Origin: Streptosporangium roseum DSM 43021
Lineage (GTDB): Bacteria > Actinomycetota > Actinomycetes > Streptosporangiales > Streptosporangiaceae
Reading direction: 5' to 3'
DNA length: 64,000 bases
NCBI RefSeq assembly: GCF_000024865.1
Contig: NC_013595.1
Location: 4,030,001-4,094,000, forward strand
Part shown: positions 33,973 through 42,682 of the stretch, piece by piece
Layout: every line of letters begins with the position of its first letter
How positions within the stretch are numbered: position 1 is the first letter of the stretch
Translations under genes and position numbers: made by a program
The notes under the pieces: model-generated
Database searches by the model: none
Told to the model about the DNA's origin: nothing
The model's input: the letters and a program-made list of their open reading frames with translations, nothing else

Positions 33973-34887
33973 CTAGCGCGGGCGGTCGCCGGCGATGGAG
34001 ATGCGCTCCATGACCCGCCGCTCCGGGTAGTAGTCGTTGACCGCGTAGTGCTGGGTGGCGCGGTTGTCCCAGACGGCGACGGAGCCGGGCTCCCAGCGGA
34101 ACCTCACCTGATACTCCGGCGTCTCCACATGCCGGCACAGCCGGTCGATGAGCTCCCTGGCCGCGCCGTGCTCCAGTCCCACGACGCCCTCGGTGAACAC
34201 CCGGTTGACGAAGATGCCCTTGCGCCCGGTCACCGGATGGGTCCGCACGATCGGATGGCGCACCGGCGGGAAGTCGGCCCGCGCCCTGTCGAGCTCCTCA
34301 CCTTCGAGGAGCCCCAGCCGGGAGTAGAGCCAGTCGAAGTGGTGGACCGCCTCGCGGCCGTCGACCAACGCGGCCAGTTCGGGGTCGAGGTTGTCGTAGG
34401 CCGCGGCGACGTCGGACCAGATGGTGTCGCCGCCACCGCCCGCCGGCACCTCGACGGCCCGCAGCACCGCCCCCATGCTGGGGGTGGGATGCCAGGTGGC
34501 GTCCGAGTGCCAGGTGTTCTCCAGGCCCGGACGTTCCTCATGCTTGGCGAACCGGACGACATCCGGCGACCTGCCCTTCGACAGGAAGGGGAAGGTCTCC
34601 ACCTTTCCCCAGACCTCGGCCAGCCGGCGCTGGTCCGCACCGGTCACGCGCCGGCCGCGGAAGAAGAGGACCTTCCATTCGAGCAGCGCGTCTCTCAGCT
34701 CGGCCTTGAGCTCCTCGTCGAGCGGCGCGCCCAGGTCCACCCCCGTGATCTCGGCTCCGATCAGGGGGCCCGCCGGGCGGATCCGCAGCCGTGCGCAGGG
34801 CCGGCGCGGCCAGCCCTCCGGCAGCCTGCGCAGCGTTCTGGGGCCGATCTGCGCCCGCCCCGGCTCGTTCAGGATCAGGGCGTTCAC
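33973..34887 (-). CDS. TauD/TfdA-type Fe(II)/2-oxoglutarate dioxygenase
   Basis: A 304-aa protein from a GTG at 34887 that overlaps the upstream stop (GTGA). It has the facial triad: NTWHSDATWHPTPSMGAVLR gives His-x-Asp near residues 125-127, and WDNRATQHYAVNDYYPERR gives the distal His near 279 and the 2-oxoglutarate Arg. VEVPAGGGGDTIWSD is family-typical. Such enzymes hydroxylate, epoxidise or desaturate unactivated carbons. Here it probably oxidises the cyclohexene amino acid or the peptide. Bacilysin operons do not have this enzyme. Confidence 0.92.
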   Translation of the reverse strand: MNALILNEPGRAQIGPRTLRRLPEGWPRRPCARLRIRPAGPLIGAEITGVDLGAPLDEELKAELRDALLEWKVLFFRGRRVTGADQRRLAEVWGKVETFPFLSKGRSPDVVRFAKHEERPGLENTWHSDATWHPTPSMGAVLRAVEVPAGGGGDTIWSDVAAAYDNLDPELAALVDGREAVHHFDWLYSRLGLLEGEELDRARADFPPVRHPIVRTHPVTGRKGIFVNRVFTEGVVGLEHGAARELIDRLCRHVETPEYQVRFRWEPGSVAVWDNRATQHYAVNDYYPERRVMERISIAGDRPR

Positions 34888-35708
34888 AGGAAGTCCGCCT
34901 CGAAGACCCGGGTGACGATGTCGCCCTGCGGATTGGTGAGCGTGGGGTCCTGCGCGCCGAACCGGATGGCGACCTCGCGGGTGAGGAGATACGCCTCCCG
35001 CATTTTCGCCACCATCGGCTCGTAGGCGTCGGCCGCGAGGATGTCCTTGATGACGGGCTGCAAGATCCGCCCCAGCTCCGTCTCCGCCGTCGATCTGGCC
35101 TCCAGCCACTTGAGGTGGCAGAAGGGGACGCCTTCGAGCAGGAAGGAGATCTCATAAAGTCCGCGGACGAAGTCCGCGCGGACGAGGTCGGTCGTCACGG
35201 CCAGACCGCGGTCGCGGGCCAGCCTGGCATGCTTGATGCGCATGCGCAGCCAATGGCTCCGGCTCTTGATCAGGGCGGGCATGGTGGCCGCGAAGGATGC
35301 CATGTGCGCGTCGACGACGGCACCGAACTGCCCGCCCGGATCCTGCCACACCTCGGCCTTCTTCAGATAGGAGGCGGCGATCACGGGCTCGCGGACGATC
35401 TCCTCGCGCAGCTCGCGCATCGCCCAGACCTTGAACGCGACGTCGTACGGCTTGCGGTACCAGACGGTCCAGTCGCCACCAGGCTGTACCAGGCCGTCCT
35501 CGATCGCAGCGGCGACCGCTGCCGGATATCGGTCGTCGGGAACGTAGAGGAAGACGTCGACGTCCGAGAACTCATCCGCCAGGCCGTGACACCAGGAGCC
35601 GACCAGCGCGATTGAGGCGGCTTGGCGCACTATTTCGAATCCGGGCCTGCGGCACAGCTCCTCCAGCCGTTCGCGGGCATGCATGATGGGTGCTGCTGTC
35701 GTATCCAA
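34884..35708 (-). CDS. Nucleotidyltransferase-fold protein, first gene of the operon
   Basis: A 274-aa protein from a TTG at 35708 behind GGAGG at 6-nt spacing; the frame to 35777 lacks a ribosome site. ALVGSWCHGLADEFSDVDVF (near residues 33-52) is the polymerase-beta nucleotidyltransferase signature, with the G-S and D-x-D metal ligands. The remaining 200 residues are helical (RSHWLRMRIKHARLARDRGL, DFVRGLYEISFLLEGVPFCH). Related proteins adenylylate small molecules, including antibiotics. It could protect the producer, mask the product as a nucleotidyl prodrug, or tailor it. No signal as to substrate. Confidence 0.8.
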   Translation of the reverse strand: MDTTAAPIMHARERLEELCRRPGFEIVRQAASIALVGSWCHGLADEFSDVDVFLYVPDDRYPAAVAAAIEDGLVQPGGDWTVWYRKPYDVAFKVWAMRELREEIVREPVIAASYLKKAEVWQDPGGQFGAVVDAHMASFAATMPALIKSRSHWLRMRIKHARLARDRGLAVTTDLVRADFVRGLYEISFLLEGVPFCHLKWLEARSTAETELGRILQPVIKDILAADAYEPMVAKMREAYLLTREVAIRFGAQDPTLTNPQGDIVTRVFEADFL

Positions 35709-35819
35709 AGGATGCCTCCCATGAGTCCTCGCGCACGAGGCTGTCCGGCACAGGACGAGCGCCGTCACGTGCGACAAGGCAGGTTCTTTTCGCGTCGCGG
35801 ATCATTTGAGCAGGCGGCG

Positions 35820-35848
35820 TTATAGGGCTGCTATGAATCGCCTATGAG
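35820..35848 (-). promoter_or_regulatory. Triple 11-bp-period repeat, candidate SARP box
   Basis: On the minus strand CTCATAG (35848-35842), TTCATAG (35837-35831) and CCTATAA (35826-35820) start exactly 11 nt apart, each with ATA at the same offset. SARPs bind direct heptamer repeats spaced one helical turn apart. It lies about 110 bp upstream of the first operon gene; no strong -10 could be named. Confidence 0.55.
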
Positions 35849-35849
35849 G

Positions 35850-36522
35850 CGGAAGCGCTTCAGGCGGTGCCCGTAGAGGAATCGCCGAGACCTGTGGATC
35901 GCGATCTTGGGAGGCTGCCGGTGACTCCTGCAGCGGCCGAGCATGCCGGGGCGGGGGAGACGTCCGCGGCCGGGCTCGTCGAGCTCTTCCTGGCGGAATC
36001 GGGACCGGAACGCCGCCGGCTCCTGATTCACCGGCCGGCAAGGTTTTCCGAGGCTACGAGCGTCCAGAACTGGCGGATCGGCTGGTCGCGACGTCCGGTG
36101 ACAGCGCTGCGGAGCCGTCACCGGATAGTGATCACGGAAACGGAAGGTGTCTCGGAGGCGTTCCGCAGTCCCAGGCAGTGGGAGTTCCGCCCGCTGAGGC
36201 GGGTCGGCTGGTGCGCTCGTCAAGGACCACCCGGGTCTACGGGGCAGGGCACACCCAGGGCACATGGGCACGAGAAGCACTACGGAACGACGAGAAACGG
36301 TAAACGCCGAAAACCCGGCTCGGAACGGCTGCAGGCGATCACCGCAGGTCGGTCACCATGACGGATGAGATCTCGGTCCGCTCATGTTCGAAGCGGCTGA
36401 CCTGCGGTTACGCAGGCAGTCATCCCTCTGAGGGAACGTCCGGGACACAGCTCGGGTCTCCGGCACGTTCCCCGGTGCCGTCGATCACTCTGCGCATGCG
36501 GTCTTCGCCGGACGGCGACGGC
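35850..36522. other. Intergenic stretch right of the biosynthetic operon
   Basis: About 670 bp without a supported gene; open frames on both strands lack family motifs and ribosome sites. It holds the right flanking repeat at 36229-36253 and some palindromic GC-rich sequence near 36340-36420 (CACCGCAGGTCGGTCACC and ACCTGCGGTTACG). Confidence 0.5.
36229..36253 (+). repeat. Right flanking direct repeat of the biosynthetic block
   Basis: ACCCGGGTCTACGGGGCAGG followed by GCACA; the partner of 22146-22171. A further AGGGCACA follows at 36257, as also happens at the left copy. Confidence 0.55.
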
Positions 36523-36993
36523 TCAGCCGTGCCTGATCCTCTGGAAGAAGGAGCGCTTCCTGCGAGGCGGTTCAGGGGCGGGCTTCTCCTCGGCGGGATG
36601 GCGGGCCCGCCAATCGCCGACGACCTCTTCCACATCGATGAGCGGCTGGAGAAGCGGCGGACCGGACAGGGGCTTTCCGTAGCTCTCGCGGATCCGGTCG
36701 TTGATCTCCTCGATGATCCTGCGAGCCTCGGCCTCCGTCCGGGCGCCCACCGCCGCCGCTCGGGACTCCTCGGCCTCCTTGCGTAGCGCGAGCGTCCCCG
36801 GCAGTGGGAACGACAGGTTCTCCGCCTGCATCTTCTGCTTGATCCACCACATCTCGTCGTACGGCCTGCCCTCGCCGGGAAGGGGCTTGCCCGCGCCCGG
36901 CAGGTCGTCGAACTCCCCGCGCTCGGTGGCCTCACGGATCTGCCGGTCGATCCACGTCTCGAAGCTGACTCCGGGTGATTTGCGTTCCGTCAC
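36523..36993 (-). CDS. DUF1992 (DnaJ-homologue C28-like) protein
   Basis: A 156-aa protein starting at the GTG at 36993 behind GGAGGTGAAG. The N-terminal VSFETWIDRQIREATERGEF, then DDLPGAGKPLPGEGRPYDEM and WWIKQKMQAENLSFPLPGTL, is the DUF1992 signature. The C-terminus is basic (PPRRKRSFFQRIRHG). The family is widespread, soluble and of unknown function, sometimes linked to J-domain proteins. The gene is monocistronic and looks like core genome, so the accessory block ends before it. Confidence 0.87.
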   Translation of the reverse strand: MTERKSPGVSFETWIDRQIREATERGEFDDLPGAGKPLPGEGRPYDEMWWIKQKMQAENLSFPLPGTLALRKEAEESRAAAVGARTEAEARRIIEEINDRIRESYGKPLSGPPLLQPLIDVEEVVGDWRARHPAEEKPAPEPPRRKRSFFQRIRHG

Positions 36994-37128
36994 ACCTTCA
37001 CCTCCCATGCCGCGATCAGCATCACCTTCGAGGATAACCAGGGGCATGCCATGGGGAGACGCCTCCTCTGAGGAGTCAGACGAGCTCCGGTAGGCCCTCG
37101 CACGGCTATACGTGATCATGTCGCAGGC

Positions 37129-37770
37129 CTACCCGGCATCGCGGACGAGGAGGGCGATCTGTACCCGGTTGGCCAGCCCGAGTTTGGCGAGCGAGCGGCT
37201 GACGTGGGCCTTGACCGTGGTCTCGCTCATGCTGAGTTCTCGGGCGATCTCGGCGTTGGCCAGCCCTCGGGCCACTACCTGGACGACCTGCCGTTCGCGG
37301 TCGGTGAGGGCGGCCAGGCGTGCGCGTGCGGCGCGGGCGTCCGGTGCCTGCTGTCCGGCGAAGGCGTCGATCATCCGCTTGGTCACCGTAGGCGCGAGTG
37401 TGGCGCTGCCGCCGGCCACCGTACGGACGGCGGCGATCAGGTCACGGGGCGCGGTGTCCTTCAGCAGGAATCCCGCGGCCTTGGCGCGCAGGGCGCTGTA
37501 GACGTACTCGTCGCGGTCGAAGGTGGTGAGCATGACCACCTTCGGCGGGTTCGGGGACCGGTTGATCTCCTTGAGCGCGGCCACGCCGTCCATGTGGGGC
37601 ATCTGCACGTCCATGAGCACGACGTGCGGCCAGTGGCGCGCGACCGCGGTCACCGCCTCCACTCCGCTCGCCGCCTCGGCGACCACCTCGAGGTCATCGG
37701 CGGCCTCCAGGATCATGCGCAGCCCGGTCCGCACCAGGGCCTCGTCGTCGACGATGAGCACCCGGATCAC
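37129..37770 (-). CDS. NarL/LuxR-type response regulator
   Basis: A 213-aa response regulator. The receiver domain has the acidic pair DD at residues 8-9, the phospho-acceptor Asp54 in VVLMDVQMP, and Lys near 104 in LLKDTAP. The C-terminal LuxR HTH (LTDRERQVVQVVARGLANAE, then MSETTVKAHVSRSLAKLGL) fills residues 150-210. It is co-transcribed with the sensor kinase, whose stop it overlaps by 4 nt. The downstream target is probably the neighbouring membrane protein or an exporter elsewhere, as for many NarL-type pairs in actinomycetes. Confidence 0.95.
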   Translation of the reverse strand: MIRVLIVDDEALVRTGLRMILEAADDLEVVAEAASGVEAVTAVARHWPHVVLMDVQMPHMDGVAALKEINRSPNPPKVVMLTTFDRDEYVYSALRAKAAGFLLKDTAPRDLIAAVRTVAGGSATLAPTVTKRMIDAFAGQQAPDARAARARLAALTDRERQVVQVVARGLANAEIARELSMSETTVKAHVSRSLAKLGLANRVQIALLVRDAG

Positions 37771-38897
37771 GTCGGCAACCTCGCGGACACGAGGAAACCG
37801 CCGTCCGCCTCCCGTCCGGCGGCGAACCCGCCGCCCAGCAGTTCGATCCGCTCTCGCAGGCCGATCAGGCCGAGGCCGCTGCCGGGCATGGCCGGCGTGT
37901 CGTCCGATGGGACGGAGTTCTTGATGGTGACCTCCAGCGCCGAGGGCAGGTAGTGCACCACGACCTGGGTGGCGGCCATGCCCGCATGCTTGTGGATGTT
38001 GGTGAGGGCCTCCTGCACCGTTCGGTAGGCGGTGTGCTGCACCATGACGGGCACCTCCCGCGCCGTCCCCTCATCGCGCCGTTCCACCGGGATGCCGACA
38101 GACCTCGACTGGTTGAGCAGCCAGTCGAGATCGGCCAGCGTCGGCTGGGGTTCGAGGACTTCGTCCCCGGTCATCGGCGGTCGCCGGGGAACTTCGGTGA
38201 GGATCCCGAGAACCGCTCGCAGCTGCTCAAGGGCCTCCTTGCCGGTGACCCGGATGAGCTCCGCCTCCGCCGCGGTCTTCTCGTCCACAGCGTTGATCTC
38301 CAGCGCTCCCGCGCGCAGGACCATCAGCGATACCCGGTGCGCCACCACGTCGTGCATGTCCCGCGCGATGCGGGCGCGCTCCTGCGCGCGAGCCCGTCCG
38401 TCGAGGGCGGCTCGCTCCCGCTCCAGCCGTTCGGCGCGCTCACGCAGCCCGGTCACCACCTGTCGGCGCGCGCCGACCCACAGCCCGATCACCAGCGGAA
38501 ACCAGACGAACAGCGGCGCGCCGCCCAGGGAGGAGAGAAACTCGGCCTCAGGCTGGGGCACCACCGCCAGAAGGCTCGCGACCACCGCGAAGACCGTCAG
38601 GTGCAGGGGGCGCCGATACGTGGTCGCCGCGACGTAGGACGCCACGGACAGCAGGAACCCCGGCGACCGCGCCACCGAGTCGACGGCCGCGACGAGCAAC
38701 AGCGGCCAGAGCCGCCGCGGTGCCGTCCAGGCCACGGCGGCGGCCAGGAGACCGATCGCCGCGCCCTGGATGTACACGGGCACCGAGGCGAGGCCGAAGA
38801 AGGTGTACGGCCTCGCGTCCGGTACGAAGCCGGCGCAGAAGGCGGCGGCGGGAAGCGCCACCGTCACCAGTCGATCACGCATCTCCTCGATCCTCAC
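37767..38897 (-). CDS. Sensor histidine kinase, HisKA_3 type
   Basis: A 376-aa kinase with four to five N-terminal membrane helices (residues 10-150, for example VYIQGAAIGLLAAAVAW). A linker coil follows (GLRERAERLERERAALDGRA). The dimerisation domain has phospho-acceptor His182 in RIARDMHDVVAHRVS. The HATPase domain has VQEALTNIHKHA (N box) and GSGLGLIGLRERIELLGG (G box). Almost no extracellular domain is predicted, so it probably senses a membrane-embedded signal. It is the partner of the response regulator at 37129. Confidence 0.94.
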   Translation of the reverse strand: MRIEEMRDRLVTVALPAAAFCAGFVPDARPYTFFGLASVPVYIQGAAIGLLAAAVAWTAPRRLWPLLLVAAVDSVARSPGFLLSVASYVAATTYRRPLHLTVFAVVASLLAVVPQPEAEFLSSLGGAPLFVWFPLVIGLWVGARRQVVTGLRERAERLERERAALDGRARAQERARIARDMHDVVAHRVSLMVLRAGALEINAVDEKTAAEAELIRVTGKEALEQLRAVLGILTEVPRRPPMTGDEVLEPQPTLADLDWLLNQSRSVGIPVERRDEGTAREVPVMVQHTAYRTVQEALTNIHKHAGMAATQVVVHYLPSALEVTIKNSVPSDDTPAMPGSGLGLIGLRERIELLGGGFAAGREADGGFLVSARLPT

Positions 38898-38936
38898 CTG
38901 ATCAGCCTAGACAGCCGTATCCGGTGGGCGTACAGC

Positions 38937-39749
38937 TCACCAGCTCACCAGCCGCAGGGGCTTGCGGCCGGGGGCGGGGAGCCGCTCGGTCAACAGCTCG
39001 GGGACGGCCTCGCGCAGCACCCGGATGCCGAGCGGCACCAGCACCAGACACAGGACGCCTGCCGAGATGACGTCGATGAAGGTGCTCTCCTTGAGATGGC
39101 CGGTCCACAGTGTTCCCGACCAGAGGAACAACAGGAGACGCCCCACACCGAACGTGCCCGACCGGTAGGCCCCGATGGCCAGCACAAGGGTGCCGATATA
39201 CAGGCCGAAGGCAGCCGTGACGGGTACTCTCCACGGCCCGTAGGAGACGTCCGCATACGTGTCCATCACGATCTTGGTCGTCTGTTCAAGGCCCAGCTGC
39301 CCGATCAGCTGGAAGGCGGTGTGATCGACGCCCGCCCAGTACAGGCGCGAGAAGAGGCCCAGGACGAGGAGCGTGCCGCCCACGAGGGCGGACCACGGAG
39401 CTCGCGCGGCGACGATCCGGGCGAGCGTGATGACGGCGGGACACAGCAGAATGGCGCCGAGGGCGAAGCACGCATAGCCGGCGGTGACCAGTGCGGGATT
39501 CTCCACATACACGGCCAGTTGTATCGGGGCGGCGAACGGCTGCCTGTCGAACGCCTCCAACTGCTCGGGCGTGAAGGCCACCGAGTTCAGCGCCAGGTAC
39601 CGCAGAAGCAACCCGGCCGACCATACGAGGGGGGCGAGGACAAGCGCCGCCCCTCCGATGATCCGGCCTGGGAACCAGGCGTTGCGGTGAACGAGGACAG
39701 GGGTCTTCCATCTGCCGCCTGGTCGGGCAGCCGTGTCTGTCTGTGGCAT
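38937..39749 (-). CDS. Multipass membrane protein of unknown function
   Basis: About 270 aa with seven hydrophobic helices (for example IIGGAALVLAPLVWSAGLLL, ALVGGTLLVLGLFSRLYW, FGLYIGTLVLAIGAYRS). The ATG at 39749 is preferred to the GTG at 39758. No catalytic motif was seen. It lies 39 nt upstream of the histidine kinase on the same strand and is probably in the same transcript, so it may be the sensory partner or the effector of the two-component system. Confidence 0.75.
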   Translation of the reverse strand: MPQTDTAARPGGRWKTPVLVHRNAWFPGRIIGGAALVLAPLVWSAGLLLRYLALNSVAFTPEQLEAFDRQPFAAPIQLAVYVENPALVTAGYACFALGAILLCPAVITLARIVAARAPWSALVGGTLLVLGLFSRLYWAGVDHTAFQLIGQLGLEQTTKIVMDTYADVSYGPWRVPVTAAFGLYIGTLVLAIGAYRSGTFGVGRLLLFLWSGTLWTGHLKESTFIDVISAGVLCLVLVPLGIRVLREAVPELLTERLPAPGRKPLRLVSW

Positions 39750-40081
39750 GACGACCACCCTGGATCACGGATGGCACGGTCACATCCTTCAATCGATACG
39801 GCAGGCGTCTCTTTAGTAGGGACGATTCCTGCCGATATCTCTTGCCGTCCTCATCTCTTGATCTCTTGCCGTCCTCGCCCGCCGGCGGGCACGCATCGCG
39901 GCGAGACGGCTGCCGCAGGGTGAAGAACCAGCGGTCGGCCGCCGTTGGATACGTCTGGACCTTTGCTGCGCTCACCAAGTCTCCGGCCGCATGAAACCTC
40001 TGCGACGAGAGTTCCGCAAGCCACGGATCAGGACGGTCGTGATCTGTACGCGGACGATCATGAATGCCACGATCATGTCTC
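39750..40081. other. Divergent intergenic region
   Basis: About 330 bp between divergent genes. Direct repeats CTCTTGCCGTCCTC near 39838 and 39864 may be operators of the two-component system or slippage products. No gene seen. Confidence 0.4.
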
Positions 40082-40207
40082 ATGGATGCGGATGCCTTCT
40101 GGGCACTGATCGAGCGGTCCAGCCGGGAGACCATCCGGCTCGCCCGCCTGGCCGCCATCGCTCAGCGCCGACTCCGACTCCGACTCCAGCCCGGAACGGG
40201 GATGTGA
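40082..40207 (+). CDS. Small ORF coupled to 40207, DUF4240-like start
   Basis: 41 codons from the ATG at 40082. MDADAFWALIERSSRET resembles the first residues of DUF4240 proteins, but the rest is short and basic, so it may be a truncated remnant. Its stop overlaps the next ATG (TGATG), so at least translational coupling is plausible. Confidence 0.4.
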   Translation: MDADAFWALIERSSRETIRLARLAAIAQRRLRLRLQPGTGM

Positions 40208-40689
40208 TGGATGCCTACGAGCGGCGCTGCCGCCTGCTGATGCACGCCTATCCGCCGCGCTTTCGCGAGCACCGGGGTCAGGAACTGCTGGGCCCCCTGC
40301 TGGACCTCGCCGCAGCGAGGCAGACGCGACCTGCCCTGCGTGACGGCTTCGACATCGTCCGCGGTGGGCTGCTCACTCGGCTCAGGGACCGTCCCCCTGC
40401 CGGGCAGTGGATCCTGTACCGGATGTTCGGCAGGCTCGTGTCCGACCGATACCGGATGTGGGTCCGCGACGACCTCCGCAGCAAGCTGTACTTCTTCCAT
40501 ACTCCGTTCCTGCGGTTCATGCTGATCGTTCCGCTGCTTACCGGCGTCGACGCGTTCCTCCGCACCAAGGGTGTAGAACTGCTGGACTGGCCGATCCCTG
40601 TGGCTCTCGGGCTCGCCTACCGGAGCGCGATCACGACCAGACGCCGGGCAAGTGACCGGTACGGGCTTGCGCACGTCGACGCCTCATGA
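40207..40689 (+). CDS. Membrane protein of the PadR-partner type
   Basis: A 160-aa protein. MDAYERRCRLLMHAYPPRFR, then HRGQELLGPLLDLAA, is the conserved start of small actinobacterial proteins usually found just after a PadR regulator. The C-terminal half has two weak hydrophobic helices (FLRFMLIVPLLTGVDAFL, DWPIPVALGLAYRSAI). No padR gene is visible here; only the coupled 41-codon ORF precedes it. Function unknown, membrane location likely. Confidence 0.65.
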   Translation: MDAYERRCRLLMHAYPPRFREHRGQELLGPLLDLAAARQTRPALRDGFDIVRGGLLTRLRDRPPAGQWILYRMFGRLVSDRYRMWVRDDLRSKLYFFHTPFLRFMLIVPLLTGVDAFLRTKGVELLDWPIPVALGLAYRSAITTRRRASDRYGLAHVDAS

Positions 40690-41119
40690 CCTGAGGTGGT
40701 CAGGTGCGGCTGTTCAATGTGCGGGGTGGCCCGTCGGCGCCGGCGGGATCTCAGGGGATGAGCAGGCTCCAGTAGGCCGCCCACGGCACGAACGCCACCG
40801 CCGATGCGAGACCAGGCCGAGCCGTACCCGGTCTCCCGGGCCGAGCTCGCGGCGGTGGTGCCAGGCAGAGGTGGCGGCCGGGCCGGCTCTCGGCGGGTTG
40901 GAAGCTCGCTCGAATCGCGGTGGAAGCCGCCCGCCGTTCGGTGATCTTGATTGGCGTTCCCGAGGCATCCTCGAGCCCGTGCCCGTAGTGCTGTCCTCAA
41001 AGGTTCGTGTCGAAAAGAGGAAAGCGCATGGACGAGGCGAGAGCCCACGGTTGCGGCCGGGAGACGGAGGCCGTGTCCGGCCGGGTCTACGGGCGCCGGG
41101 CGGACGGGGTCGAGGGCTC
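40690..41119. other. Intergenic stretch
   Basis: About 430 bp. The plus-strand frame stays open through it but shows no protein family motif; it is read here as the leader region of the transporter. Confidence 0.4.
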
Positions 41120-42682
41120 ATGAGCTCCCAGCGGTCCGGGACCGGGAGTCCCGGCGAGAGCCACGACGCCGCCGACCGGTATGACGGCGCGGTGTCGGTG
41201 CGCGCGATGCCGCGCTGGTACGTGACGCTCTTCGCCACCGACGCGCTCGAACGTTTCGGCTTCTACGGCATGCAGGCCATCCTGGTGCTGTACGCCGCGG
41301 CACCCCGCTCCACGGGCGGGCTCGGCCTGGCCAGGGCGGATGCCGCCGCGCTGTTCGGGGCGTGGATCGGCCTGATGTTCATCCTGTCGATGGCGGGCGG
41401 CTGGGCGGGGGACCGGCTGCTCGGCCAGCGGCCCGCGCTGCTGGCCGGGTGCGTGTTCAGCGGGATCGGCTACCTGCTCCTGGCGATCCCGACCGGTGTC
41501 ATGACGGCGGTCGGCCTGTGCGTGCTGGCGATCGGCGGCGGCCTGTTCAAGCCGAACCACCAAGCGATGATCAACCTGATGTTCGGCGGCAGCAGAGGGC
41601 GCGAGTCGGGCATCTCGCTGATGTACGTCGGCGTCCAGGTGTCCGCGCTGCTGGCACCGCTGGTCACCGCCTTCCTCGGCGAGCGGGTCAGCTGGCATCT
41701 CGCCTTCTCGGTGGCGGCGCTGGCCGTGATCGCCACCGGCGTGGTGTTCGCCTCCACCGGGGCGCAGTTCCACGGTATCGGCGCCCGGCCGGCGAGGCCG
41801 CTCACGCCCGGGGAACGTCGTGTCCTGCTCACCCGGACATCCGCGACCGGCGCGGTGCTGGCGGGGCTGCTCGTCGTCATGGCGCTCGCCGGCGTGCTCA
41901 GCCCCACCACGGCGATCGCGATCACCGGCGTGCTGACCGTCATCGTGCCGCCCGTCGGCTACCTGGTGCTGTACCGGAACCCGGAGCTCGGCGTGGCCGA
42001 CCGGCGGCGGCTGCGGGCCTTCCTCGCCGTGCTGCTGGGCAGCACGCTGTTCTGGATGATCATCGCCCACGCGGCGTCGCTGCTCAACCTGTTCGCCCGG
42101 GATCACGTCGACCTCGACGTGGCCGGCTTCACCGTGCCGGCCGGCTGGCTGCAGGCGGTGACGCCGATGTTCATCCTGGTGCTCGCACCGATGATCGCCT
42201 CGGTGCTGCCCAGGATCGGCGGGCGGCGGCATGTCGCGATCAAGTTCGCCACCGGGCTGCTGCTGGTGGGCGGCGGTTTCCTGGTGATGTCGGTCGCGGC
42301 CGCGCTCGCCGCCGGAGACACGAGGATCTCCCCGCTCTGGCTGATCGTGGTCTACCTGACGCACGCCTGCGGTGAGGTCGTCGTCGCGGCGGTGAGCATC
42401 TCGGCGCTGGCCGACGTGCTCCCCCGCCCGTTCATGGGGCGGGTCGTCGGCGTCTACTGGCTGTTCGCCGCGCTCGGCGGCGGGCTGGGCAGCGGCGTCG
42501 TGCGCCTGAGCGAGGTCGTTCCCGAGACCGCCTACTACCTCGGGCTCGGTCTTGTGGCGGTCCTGGTCGGCCTCGGATTCCTGCTCCGGCGCGCGGCGCT
42601 GAGCCGCGCGCTGGCGACGGACGACCATGTGGACGCCACCGTGGGCGGATCCGGGCCGCTCGCCTCCTCCACCGAAGTCTGA
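41120..42682 (+). CDS. POT/PTR2 family proton-coupled peptide transporter
   Basis: A 520-aa transporter from the ATG at 41120. ALERFGFYGMQAILVLY is the ExxERF(x)YG proton-coupling motif in TM1. AGGWAGDRLLGQRPALLAG is the TM2-3 loop, and GGGLFKPNHQAMINLMFGG is the PTR2 signature. About fourteen hydrophobic segments. These carriers import di- and tripeptides with protons. Monocistronic and convergent with the UvrA-like gene. It might import peptides related to the neighbouring pathway, but nothing in the sequence ties them. Confidence 0.92.
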   Translation: MSSQRSGTGSPGESHDAADRYDGAVSVRAMPRWYVTLFATDALERFGFYGMQAILVLYAAAPRSTGGLGLARADAAALFGAWIGLMFILSMAGGWAGDRLLGQRPALLAGCVFSGIGYLLLAIPTGVMTAVGLCVLAIGGGLFKPNHQAMINLMFGGSRGRESGISLMYVGVQVSALLAPLVTAFLGERVSWHLAFSVAALAVIATGVVFASTGAQFHGIGARPARPLTPGERRVLLTRTSATGAVLAGLLVVMALAGVLSPTTAIAITGVLTVIVPPVGYLVLYRNPELGVADRRRLRAFLAVLLGSTLFWMIIAHAASLLNLFARDHVDLDVAGFTVPAGWLQAVTPMFILVLAPMIASVLPRIGGRRHVAIKFATGLLLVGGGFLVMSVAAALAAGDTRISPLWLIVVYLTHACGEVVVAAVSISALADVLPRPFMGRVVGVYWLFAALGGGLGSGVVRLSEVVPETAYYLGLGLVAVLVGLGFLLRRAALSRALATDDHVDATVGGSGPLASSTEV

